Shown one piece after another: positions 8,080-18,845 of a stretch of DNA of 64,000 nt; the first letter of the stretch is position 1; every line of letters starts with the position of its first letter. The notes beneath the pieces are model-generated. The model worked only from the letters and a program-made list of their open reading frames with translations. It did no database searches and was not told where the DNA came from. This DNA comes from Apus apus (Eukaryota > Chordata > Aves > Apodiformes > Apodidae): the NCBI RefSeq assembly GCF_020740795.1, contig NC_067291.1, forward strand, positions 20,250,280 to 20,314,279, in the 5' to 3' direction. Made by a program: the position numbers and the translations under genes.

Positions 8080-8660
8080 GCTCGTAGGCGAAGCTGTTTA
8101 TTTGCAGGCAGGCAGCCGCGGTGCTGACACAGCAGCGCCCGCCGTGGGTTCCGCTGCCTCCGAGTCCCCTGTGCAGAGCAGGTCGCCCCTCACGGGGGTG
8201 CAGCTGCCGGGGACCCCGCGCTCCCCGTGGAACCACAGCGAGCGGCTGGAGCCCGGCCCCTCGTCTGGAGAGGGGCTTTGAGCTCTAGGGCTGAAGCTGG
8301 GGTTGAATCGCAGGTGGTTTTCTGGCAGGAGGGGGATTGCCCTGGCGGGTCGATGCCCCCCAGGGCTCTGCAGGGATGCGAAGCTGCCGGGATGGGCGTG
8401 TGAGCCGCTGCGGGGACCCGCGCGGGATCCCAGCGGGGTGGGACCCAGGCCCTCCGCGTGTCACAGGCTCCAGAGCTCCAGCTTTGGCCCCGTGTGGAGC
8501 CCGGGGGGGTCCGGGGGTCCGGGAGCAGGGCTGTGCCCGCTCCAGCCGCCGCCTGCCCGCGCCCGGGGGGCACCGGGAGGTGGCGGTCCCGGCGCCGCCG
8601 AGCTGCTCCGGCTCCGGAGAGAGTTGCAGCGCTCAGGGCTGTGCTCGGCTGAGACTCGAG
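8080..8660. promoter_or_regulatory. Orphan CpG-rich patch between SKOR1 and PIAS1
   Basis: This stretch has many CpG dinucleotides and high GC content, with more ordinary DNA on both sides. No coding exon or splice structure is visible in it. It could be a promoter of an unannotated transcript, a CpG-rich enhancer, or simply local GC enrichment. Confidence 0.35.
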
Positions 8661-8904
8661 GGTCTGAAGGAGCTCTAGGATCTCCCTTCGCTTCCAGTGC
8701 TTGATCTCCCTCATAATAGAACAAAAAAAAACCACCTCCCTGTGGTCAGAATCCCTCCTGTTTCCCATTGCTTCTCAACGTGCCCCTCCGAGAAGAGCCT
8801 GGCTCCATCTTTTCTGTGCCGTCCCATTTGGGATCTCCAGACAGCAGCAGGACCTCTCCTTTGCTTCCTCCTCTCCTGACTGAACAAATGCAGCTCCCTC
8901 CGCA

Positions 8905-9700
8905 TCTCCCATACACGGTGTGCCTCAGTCCACAACCATCTCAGCCCCCACCAGGACCCCAGATTCCTGTGAAGTTGCTCCCCAGCTGGTCCCCCCCAGC
9001 TGGTGCTGGCTCAGGGACTTATCCCAGACCAGGGGAAGGACATGGCATTTGCCTCCACGAGGTCCACATCCTTTACCCAGCCTGGCCCAACCTCTCTGAA
9101 CTGCAGTCCTGTTCTCCCCAGCATTGACTGCCCCTCCCTGTTTGGTGTCATCTGCTGATACTCTGTCCCATCGCCCAGGATGGTACGGATCCTGAGGGAT
9201 GGCACTGCTCTCCAACTGCCAGTTGGACTTTCTACCCTGAATACACCATTTGAGCCTGGCAGTCTGGCCAGTCTTCCTGCTAGTCCGTTTATCCAGTTCC
9301 TGTCTCACCAGTTTGGCTACAAAGATGCTGTGGGAAGCCAAAGGCCTGGCTAAACTCAAGGTAAATAAACCCCCTTGTTTTCCCCTTGTCCACAGAGCCA
9401 GCCCTTTCATCAGACAGAAGGTGTCCATGAATGATTTGTGCCTGGCGACCTTGTGCTGGCTGTTCCCAGTCATCTTAACCTCTTGGAAATGTTTTCCAGC
9501 AGGATTTTCTCCACCATCTTCCTGGGGTGATGCTGGGAAGATCACCAGACCAAAGCTGGTGTCTTATTTGCTTTTTCCCAGTCATCAGCATTGCTGTGAC
9601 CTTTTGGAGAGGATCAGGAGTGGCCCCACAGTGACACTGGTTGGTCTCTTGGCTGCTGCCCCCCTGGCATCATAGACCCATATTTGTCCAGGTGGCTGAA
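8905..9700 (-). mobile_element. CR1 LINE fragment (reverse-transcriptase region, decayed)
   Basis: Read on the + strand this is the familiar antisense of CR1 ORF2. Marker phrases are the block around CATTTGCCTCCACGAGGTCC, then TTGGTGTCATCTGCTGATAC (CR1: ...GTGTCATCTGCAAACTTACTGAGG), GATGCTGTGGGAAGCCAAAG and the AAGGCCTGGCTAAACTCAAGG block. The element is therefore on the minus strand. It is heavily diverged with many frame breaks and lacks both ends. Limits are approximate. Confidence 0.75.
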
Positions 9701-10402
9701 GTGGATCTGAGCTCTGCAGTTGTAACCAAAGTGTGCTGTGAGCTGTTGGCTGCCTCAGCCTCACATCAGCAAACCCAAAAAGCTCGCTCTTAGGGGAAAA
9801 ATCCTGGCTATTTCAGGATCTGGCTGGCTGCAAGGGGCTGGGGACAAGGTGTGTGTCTAGTCTTCACCTGTCTGGAGGTTCCTCCTGCCTCCATCTTCAG
9901 TGTTCTGTGTGGATCAGTTTAGTTTAATTTGTGCAACGATGCGCATGGTCAGTCTGCTTTGGGTTTAACTTCAGTAAGTTGGGACCAAGTGTGAACAGGA
10001 CAGCAAGGAGCTGTGTGTGAACAGGCCTGAGTGTCCTCGTGAAAGGAGCTATGGGTTTAATTGAATTGATGGAGTTTTGGGTGCAACCAAGACTTTCTGT
10101 GCCGCATGGATGTGAACAGCGCGTCACGGTAGCTCTGCCTCGCCTGCAAAGCAGTTTGTTTTCGTGTAACAAAGTGAACTCTGTGGGCTTTTTTGCAAAC
10201 TTAAAACATATTTTCCTTTTTTTTTAAAAAAAACCAAACAAAAGAAAAACAAACAACTAAACAAAACAACAAGCTGAAAATTCTTTCCTTTGATCTCCTC
10301 TCTGAATCTTAATGAAGTTGTGGGATCTGACTTCGTCGTGCCTATTTTTCCTTCGCTGCCTGACAGTGCAGGAGTTGGTGAGCAGGGCCTGATCCCCTCC
10401 TG

Positions 10403-10458
10403 AGTATTTAGCTCTCCTTTCCCAAGTATTTAGCTCTCCTCTCCCAAGTATTTCACAC
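10403..10458. repeat. 22-bp tandem repeat, about 2.5 copies
   Basis: Two 22-nt units beginning AGTATTTAGCTCTCCT (10403-10424 and 10425-10446) differ at one base and are followed by a partial third. It is a small local duplication without visible function. Confidence 0.85.
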
Positions 10459-12441
10459 CTCCTGACACCAGCCCATCTTCAAAGCATGCTGCGTGGAGGC
10501 CGGGCTTTCACTGAAGTCCGTAAGAGCTGAACAGGCACATCCAAAGGTATAATTTGACACTAACAAATGAATTCTCACCATTTTTTTGTGGAGGAATGAA
10601 GCTGTTGTTGCCATAACATAGGGGGATTCACTGGGGAGGGTGTGAGGGGACTGGTGTCTGTGCTAGAGAAGGGGTATTTCCCAGTCCGTCATGTGTTGAA
10701 GGCAGCAATGGGATGATGGGTTCCCAAAAACCTCTTTCCAGCAGTCTGACTGCCCAGAGTCACTTCTTTTGTGTTGCAATTACATTAATTGGTAGCCCAG
10801 GAAGGATGCAGTGGGCAGGGAGCATTGCACAGCAGAGCTGCAGAAGTGTTGATCCCACTGTCCTCATTGCCAGTCAAAGTCTGGTCCCTTCCCGGCGTGT
10901 CTTGGTGGCAGGTTCCTCATCCCAAACCCATCCCTGGTTGCCAGTGGGGAGCTCTGGACAGCTGTGCCAGCTGGGGTGACAAAAGCTCTGGAACTCAAAA
11001 CAAAACCCTTTAGGGAAGAGACAGGAGCACCTTTTTGGGAAGCCTTTGCTGCTGCTGCTTGTGCTACCCCAGCTCTGGAAGAAAAAACAGCCTTCAGCTG
11101 GTGGGGCTGATAATGTCACCTTCCCAAGTACAGCCCTTGCAAAGGAACCTGCCAAGTATAGCACGTTTTAATTTGCTCCTTTCCCATGCATTCCTGGATT
11201 TATGGCTTAGTTCAGCCTGGTTACTGCTTGCTGTGTAGATGGAAAGCTCCCTCCAGAGGGTCACTCCACACCATAATCTTTGTGGGTTCCCTTGAGGAAA
11301 CTGATGTGCTTTTCCCTGAAAAGCATCTACCTAAAGAGGGGGTTTCTATTGGATTTTGCAGAAATTTGAGCTCAGAAAGCTGGCAGTGAGATTTATCTGC
11401 CCAGTGATTACATCTAACAGGCTTCTGCCTGAGCACAGAAATGTGACTTTCTATTCTCTGCTTTTAAATGCCTTGTTGTTTTTAGGCAGTTTGGATCTGG
11501 GAAACATTAATTGTTTAAAAATTTATTTTAAAAAAGAGACAAAAAAAAAAAAGAGCAACTTAGAGAAAATGCATTTTCAGTGATGTCTGCACCAGGTAGA
11601 GAAGTACATTTGCAGTTGTTTGCCATCTGCAGCAACTTGTCCAAAGCAAACATTACCAGTCAGTCCAGGTTTGGCTGCATAATTGCCATAAACCATTGCA
11701 AGGACATCCAGACTAGCACAGTCCTGGAACTACTTCTAGGATTAGGTCCCACTCCCTTGAAAAATAAACCTTGGCAAAAGCTCAGTTCTCCCTAATAAAA
11801 ATTCCATTTTCACAGCTCTAATCAAGTTTTCCAGAGCTGTGGGCCAAATTAGAAACTGCATATAGAATATCTGACCCAGGAGAACAAGATGGAGCTTTTC
11901 ATTTAAAGCAGTGCCAGGCTGGAAATTTCCAAAGTTCTCAGTGGTTCACCTATGGCAAAACTCTGGAGTATGTCCTAACAAACCTGTCCCTTCCATGGCA
12001 AAGCTCCATCAGACCCAAATTCCTGGTCCCTGCTCACAGGTGGAAGAGTCTCCTTTGGGGGGTTCTTCCTGAAATGGCATCTCTCATCACAGAATTGCAG
12101 ATATTTCTGGATTAATTTCATGGCCAAGCATTAGTTATGATTTTTTTTTGACTGTGAAAGCTGGTAAAGGGGCAATGGAGCTGAAGCCACCTTGTTGAGT
12201 GGGCATCCAGAGTGGCAGAGGGCTCCATGCTGAATCCTGCCTCCTCGGATGGCACCAGTGTCTGCAAAGCTCTTTGAGGTCCGCCAAAACTGTTCCATGA
12301 GTGGCCTTTGCAGAAGATGCTATGGTTCTCCTAGGATCCTTCCTCATCCCTGCCCTCCTGGCTAGCAGCAGGAGGAGTTAGGACATCACTGAGGTGTGAT
12401 GGGTGATGACTGTGCAGGCTTGGTCCCACTTCCCAACCCCT

Positions 12442-12454
12442 CCCCCCCCCCCCC
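12442..12454. repeat. Poly-C run (C13)
   Basis: Thirteen C residues interrupt ordinary spacer DNA. It is a simple homopolymer prone to length error in sequencing. Confidence 0.9.
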
Positions 12455-15269
12455 AGTTACCCAGCATATTTCTGCTGTATTATTCTGCAGGAGGGAAAAT
12501 GTGGGGTTGTCCCCAGGAGGGTTAAGAGGAGTGGTGGCTGGGTTGGTACAAGTGGTCTGGAGTTCAGTGCCAAGAGCTGCTTGTCCAGTGAACAGCAAAA
12601 GCAGTTTTATATTTAATCACAGGATTTAAGTTCTTCTCTCCCATTGGTTTTCCAGCCTCAGATCCAACTGTCCATCAGTAGCTTCCAGTGCAAATGTGTT
12701 TTATTTTTGTGTGTGTGTGAGAAATGCTCCTCTTGCAATATCTGGCAAACAACAAACTTGTTAGTGTCTTGAAGAGAGATGATCCAGTAACCAGGGGATA
12801 AATCTCTGCTAGTTCTGTCACACAGGACACAGGATTCAAGCCATCTATGTTTATTTTTTAGAGGCAGATGCAGCAGGGATCACAGGGGAACTTGGCCATG
12901 GGTAAATGATAGTGGAGTCTGTTGAAGAAATGGGAAACCCCAGTCACAGCTCAGGCTGGCTGGGCTAAAAGATGTACAGAAATGTAATAATAAAAACCCC
13001 AAACAAGGGGTGAGATGGTGGCTTAAATGCTCACATGGGCTCCTAATCGTGGAAACATGTTGGATGATGTGGTACGGTGCAGTGATATAACACCTTTTAT
13101 GAAACTCTTGGCACAGAAACAATGCATAAAAGTAACAGATGTGGCAAATCAGCACCACGTTCTGAAATCTTTCTGTAGTTCAGAGCAGTGAAAACAATGG
13201 ACTTGATTTAAATTGGGGAGTGTGTGTGTATATATATAAAAAAATGTCCATGGGTGAAGAAATACTTGAAAGAACAGTCAACTAGGCTAAAAGTGCAGCC
13301 AGGGTTTCTCCTACAGAAATCCATGAGCAGCTGTTGACCCCAGCAAAGGGCAAGGGAGGGGATGGAGGGTCAAGCTGTGCTCATGTGGCTCTTGTTACCT
13401 TTAGTGAGGGTTTTCTTGTAAGCCAGGCAAGCAAGACATGGTCCGGAGATGTGTCCCGAGGGAATGATGGTAAACCCACATCCTGACTAACTACAGGCTG
13501 TGCAATTGTCTCTTCAGGACCATCCCTTCAGCACAATCTAAAGGGAGGCCCAAGGTGAGCTGCACATGCAGGAGGGATTCTGCAGGGGAATAACCAGGGG
13601 GTGCCTGGTTGTCACCTCCAGCTTTTCTCCATCCCTGGGGCTCCAGGGTATCAGCAGATGGGAGGTGGGTTGGCAGTGCTCCACAGGGGACCTCTTGGGC
13701 ATCTGGAACGTGGCTTTTCCCACAGTTGTGAAGCTGCCTGGCTGATAACAAGCTGCAGGCTCAAGGCCTGTAATCAGAGCAGGATCTGCACAGCAGCAAA
13801 CACCCTGTAACTCCAGCGGGCTGGTAATGAGGAACAGGCTCTAATTAAACACCCGCCATTGGCTCCTGTTTGTTGTGGTGCACAGTGTCCTGAACATGGG
13901 CAGTGGGCAGCTGGGGGCACCTCAACCAGACCCAGAGCTTTATTTACACCATCAGTTCTGGTTTAACCCCCCTTCTGTCTACTCACCTTTCATACAGTTG
14001 ATTTCTGCACCAGATGTAAGTGTGGGACCAACTCCTTGGTTCTTTCTGAGCCATTTGGCTAAGAGGTGCCAATTATTTCTTGGTATCATGTTAAAGATTC
14101 TTTTTGTTCCCAGATGGAAAAAAACTGCAGGACATCTTCAATGATAAAGGGGAAAATAGCATTAACAGCCTATTTTTATTACTAGAGGAAAGAAAGACCT
14201 TTCAATTAAAGGCTTCCAACTTAAAGAAAAAAAAAAGGAAACTTCAACTGAAAGAGGGAAGTCAGTGTTTTGAAGGAGTTTGCTGGGTAGAGACATCAGG
14301 ATCTTTTGCAGCTCTGCTTTTTAGCTCTAATACTAAATTCACCCATTTATTCTTTGCTTTACCACAGGAAAATAGCTGAGGGCTGATAAGGAAAAGGCTG
14401 ATTTCTGGACTAGCCAAAAGCATGTAGAGTCTTCCAGGATCAGCCCCTGATGTTTCTGTCTCTAATTTTTGTCTGGAGAGCTGATTTTTTCATAGCTTTT
14501 TCCATCCTCCACATCCTCTGTAAGTGTTAAATATTTTCACATCCAGCAAATGAACAATAACAGAGGACTTAATTTCCCCATCTGTCAACTAGGCCTGAAC
14601 AAACTGTATAGCTTCCTCTTTAGAGAGGAATCTTAGGTAAATTAAAAGCTTTAGTGTTCATTTCCATGTAGCAGAAGTTCTGAAAGAAATCCTGTAATCA
14701 TGTTTCTGGCTGTTTTGTTGTTTTTTTTAAAAAATGTATTATAAATCATGGAAGATCTGGTTTTGTAATGTGGAGACAGGGGCTGGATCTTGGGTACCCT
14801 TGGCTAACGCTGCCCCAAGGTACTGCAGGTTGCAACCTTGAAGCCAGAAGATTTTGGGGAGTTGATGGTTTTTAAGGCTGGTTAGTGGTGTGGGTAAGGG
14901 AAGAGTGAAAGCCAGAGGCTTTGCAGGGATGAACCCACTGGAGCAAAGCTGGGCAGGTGGGAGTGCCTGGGGATGCTGTGTGCTCCATCCTGCCCGGCTC
15001 GGGATAGCGGAGCACATGTTGGGCTTTGCTGCTCCCCAGCCTGCCCAGCAGCCTGTGTTCTGATGCTCTTTGTCTTGGGCTTGCCCCCCTGAGGCCATGC
15101 TCTGGTGAACAGCTCTGCTGGGTCTGTGTGTGAGTGCCGAGATGTTTGGAAACATGTTGGTGGGCTCTTGTGCTGGTAGAACTTGCTGAGGTTGGCTCTG
15201 TGCAGGTGGCGGCAGCTCTAGCTGCTCTCTGCCCTCCTCATCCTGGGTCTGGAGCAGTGTGTGACATAA

Positions 15270-15514
15270 AGGCTTTAAAGTGGAAGAGGGGAGATTTAGG
15301 AAGGTGTTACAAAGAAATTTGTTTTCAGGGTGGGGAGACCCTGGCCCAGGCTGCCCGGGGAAGCTGTGGCTGCCCCATCCCTGGCAGTGTTGAAGGGCAG
15401 GTTGGATGGGGCTTGGAGCAGCCTGGGCTGGTGGGAGGTGTCCCTCAGCAGGGGGGTGGAACTAGATGGTCTTTAAGGCCCCTTCTAACTCAAACCACAT
15501 GATGATTCTATGAC
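15270..15514 (+). mobile_element. CR1 LINE 3' end fragment
   Basis: This is the classic 3' end of avian CR1 in sense orientation. It includes the block CTGGCCCAGGCTGCCCGGGG, CCCCATCCCTGGCAGTGTTG, GGGAGGTGTCCCTCAGCAGG, GGAACTAGATGGTCTTTAAG and the terminal GATTCTATG. It is 5'-truncated, as most CR1 copies are, and only moderately diverged, so it is among the younger repeats of the window. Confidence 0.92.
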
Positions 15515-18500
15515 AATAGCTGCCTTTGGGGACAAGTTTGCCCCCTCTCTTATGTGCACGTAAGCTTCGTGCTTGCTTCCCTGCAGACCTTGTCCATCCT
15601 CCCCCTCAAGCTGCTCCAGCTGGCAGGCTCAGATAAGGGCTGAATGAAGAGATAAGGAGCTCTTTTCCTTCTCCTCCCTCCTCTGGAGCACCGGTAGACA
15701 GTGAGGCTCTGCTTTCAAAATCCTACAAGCTCTGTTAAATAAGTGGGGAAGTGGCTCCCAAATAAACTGGGTCACCACCCCCAACCCAGTCTCTGGAAGA
15801 GAGATCCATCAAACATCAATTTTTGGTGAAAGAAGAGGGGGGAAAAAAAATTAGAAAGCAGGTTCCCCTTCTCCTCAGCACCCCACTGTGTCTCTGAAGA
15901 GGCCACCCTTGAAGCTCCAGGATAGTTTTACCTTGAGCAGCACCATATTATGTGATGTGGCAAAGGCACAGCCTGACAGAGACAGGTAGGAATTCAGTTC
16001 TGGAGCTATTTCTACTGGAAAACAAAAGGGTTTGTGTGACAGTCTGGAAGAAGTGCCAGTTAAAGGGTATGAACTCTTTTCTTACTGTCTTCAACTGCAG
16101 AATATTACTAGACAAACCATCAGTAGCTTTTTGCACTTAGTTAGGTGGGCTGAGTGTGACCTGGTGATGCAGCCCTGCAAATGGAAAAAATAACAGATAA
16201 CGTTTTCTTTTTCTTATTGTATGTTGGCTTCTCCCTTAGCAATGGATTTTTCAGGTGACATCCATGGATGCAGCAGTGCATCCACAATAGGACTTTAAAT
16301 AACAGAGCAGAAGGGAACTGTGGCAGGAATACTCTGGGCTTTAGGGCCAGACTTCTTCTGCAATGTGCTGCCTCACAAAGGAGGCATGCTTCACCATGCT
16401 GGTGATAATGAAGTAGAAGAGGACATAAAGAGGGAGCTGCTGACTGGCTGGCATTTTCCCTGCTCTGAGCCTGGGCATCAGAAGCTGCAGCTGCTGTGAT
16501 TCCAGTGTTGGGGTCCACAGCATGAGCTTCAGAGTGGATCAGGTTCAACTATTTTTGCTGGGTTGTGCTGTCTCCTCGCTTGTGCTGCCAGCAGAGCTGC
16601 AGTGGGGATAAATTATGATGTCAAAACAGAGAGAAGTTGTCACACCACCATCTCCCCTTCTGGGGTCAAGGTTCTGCTTTATAGCTTGGAAAGCCATTAG
16701 TCCATTTGAAAGCATATGGCCAAGAAGGGACAAAAATAAGTCTTGTGTGTTTGGGTCAGAGCTCCAGACAAAAGGCTCTTTGTGCGAAGAGCTGACAGTG
16801 ACAAATAAAGAGGAACCTGTTGATCTAGGAGAGAAATGGAGGATTATGAAAAGATCACATGGTGAGAAAAAGACCTTGGCTGTTTGTCTGGATGTCAGTC
16901 TCACCTGCCATTAAAATGCTTTCTGCAGCTACAGGATATTTGTTACTAGAAATACTGTCTCCTGCTCACGTGGGGTGTGTTTTTTCCTAGTCTACAGAAT
17001 GCTACCTGTGCCTGAATGTGCCACCCTCATGAGACCTCATCAGAAAGGTGACATGCTCTTAACTGGATCCACACCATGTGTTAGGCAATAGCCAGAACAA
17101 TTAATGCTTGAAAATCTCTCTGCTAGCACTAGGATTGCCAGAAGCTGTAAATGCTAAAAAACAGTGCCTGTCCAACCACGACACAGAAATGCAGGACACA
17201 AAGCAAAACCCAATAACAAAACCCCTAGAATTCAACCAAGTTATTGGAAGTAAACCCAAAGCTATGTCTAACGCTAATAATAATAAGCATATTTCCCAAA
17301 GGTGACATTTGATTTCTATCCAAAACCAAAGATATTTGAAGCTTCGCCTGAACGCTGTTGTACAGCAGATTAACTGGGACAGTTTAATCTGTGAATATCT
17401 TTGCAGAGCCTTCAGCCAGCTCTGAAGAAACAGCAACAGTCTTGACAAGACTGGGCTACAAAACACTTCACAGATAATGGTGTGTTGTTGTTGTTGTTGT
17501 TGTTGTTTTTCCACAGTAAGACTGGAGAAAATAGAGCAGGGCTCTGGTTTTGTGGCACACACATCTGGCAGGCGCGTGGCTCCGGCAGGTGTGCGGACAA
17601 CGTGCTGAGCAGCAATGTCTGTATTGAGCATTGATGGGCTGCCTAAAATGACCTCCAGAGTCTATGAAGTGCACCATAGATTTTTTTTTTTTAAATCTAT
17701 TATAGTCCATTATGTTCTGGAATGTATCTGAGTCCATCATGGAGAGACCCAGCAACTTTCTGCATTTGCTGTAGTGAAGGAGACCTGTGGAAACGTGTTT
17801 AATTCAAAATACAACAGTGTTGGGGTTTTTTCCTCTGGTTTTATCTTTGCAGCTGAAGAGACTGCAATGGGGAAGGTGACTGGAAAATGAAGCACAAAAG
17901 GAAAGGTCCTTTGCTGTTCTTGAAGCACTGGTTTGCAATCAATGCAGATAATGCACTTGGAAGGACTGTCTCATTTACTGGTTTTCAGTAAATTGCTGGT
18001 CTGTGCTTCCCAGTGATAATGTGATAGTCATGTCTGTGCCAGTAAAAATACACTTTCAAAAAAAGAGGACAGTAAGTGTGCAGTGCCTTGCAAGCAGCAT
18101 TTGGGTAGTTTAGTCTGGGATGCTCTGAGTTCTGTGTGTGAACCAATATCTAGAGCTGCTGCTTATCTCTCCTGGTGGTACAGTGTGTTTCTCAGGTCCC
18201 TGGAGCTTGTTCCAAAGACACAACACACTGCACTCAGACAGCATATCCTCCTGCTGGGAGAGGTGTCCCCTCCTGCTCCCTACATCTTGCACAGTGGAGG
18301 TATTTTCTAACCAAGGCTCTTCCTCCTGCCTTTGCTGCCTTGGTTTTTCACCCCTGGTTGTTGGTGATGGGCTCCCAGTGACTTTGGTGCTGCTGGATTT
18401 GGCTTAGGGGCCAACTATCCTCATTAAAAGTATAAACTAATAATTCATAGTTCAAAGTAGGTTTGCTATGGACAGTGCCACGAGGGATTTAGTGCATGAT

Positions 18501-18719
18501 GCCGCAGTTGGTGCTTAGGTTTTCTTTCAATAATGTTTTTTACTGGAGGCAGATCTATTTATATATGCTCTGGGAGAATAATTTAATGGGTAAATATGAT
18601 CTTTATTAGTATTTTCTTTGTTAATTCATTGATGTTAGTAAAGAGCTTTGAAGATTAAAGCACTGCATGCAATAAATATGAAGATTATTTCAACTTATTT
18701 TAATGTTGCCAGCATTCCA
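15515..18719. other. Intergenic DNA, no gene seen
   Basis: No supported exon or RNA gene. The only clear feature is a (GTT)n microsatellite at 17,482-17,506. Read in minus-strand frames it gives meaningless Asn, Gln or Thr homopolymers. Confidence 0.55.
17482..17506. repeat. (GTT)n microsatellite
   Basis: About eight uninterrupted GTT units followed by a T run. It is a simple tandem repeat, likely polymorphic. Confidence 0.9.
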
Positions 18720-18845
18720 GCTCCATCATCTCTCATCCAAGAATTTGAAAGTACTTTCCAAATGTTAATTAATTTCCTCTCAACAGTCCAGGGAGATACC
18801 TGTTATTATCATCCCTGTTTCACAAAGGAGTCATTCTGAGTCTGT
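18720..18845 (-). mobile_element. MIR-like (CORE-SINE) remnant
   Basis: The pattern AAGTACTTTCCAAATGTTAA, then CTCTCAACAG, a short gap, and TGTTATTATCATCCCTGTTT with CACAAAGGAG resembles the reverse complement of MIR-type SINEs (...CCTCAGTTTCCTCATCTGTAAAATGGGGATAATAA...). It is very old and degenerate, so the family assignment is tentative. Confidence 0.5.

Larger units (their letters stand above)
5976..8904. other. SKOR1-proximal intergenic DNA
   Basis: No coding exon is supported here. CpG-rich DNA continues to about 6,700 and contains the inverted repeat at 6,120 and the 15-bp tandem repeat. An AT-rich block lies at 7,600-7,780 and a second CpG-rich patch at about 8,080-8,660. Open frames in the GC-rich parts look like compositional artefacts without splice or family support. 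Confidence 0.6.
9701..15269. other. Intergenic DNA, no gene seen
   Basis: No exon, RNA gene or clear mobile element was recognised here, apart from a 22-bp tandem repeat at 10,403, A/T-rich simple stretches near 10,205-10,265 and a C13 run at 12,442-12,454. A short piece at about 14,565-14,600 (ACTTAATTTCCCCATCTGTC) recalls a MIR-type SINE but is too short to call. Confidence 0.55.

Noticed and set aside
8190-8768. 192-codon minus-strand open frame
   Set aside because: It lies in the CpG-rich patch, with compositional bias, no motifs and no partner exons.
17412-17755. Minus-strand frames with poly-Gln, poly-Asn or poly-Thr
   Set aside because: The homopolymers are the three readings of the (GTT)n microsatellite, not a coding Gln-rich domain.
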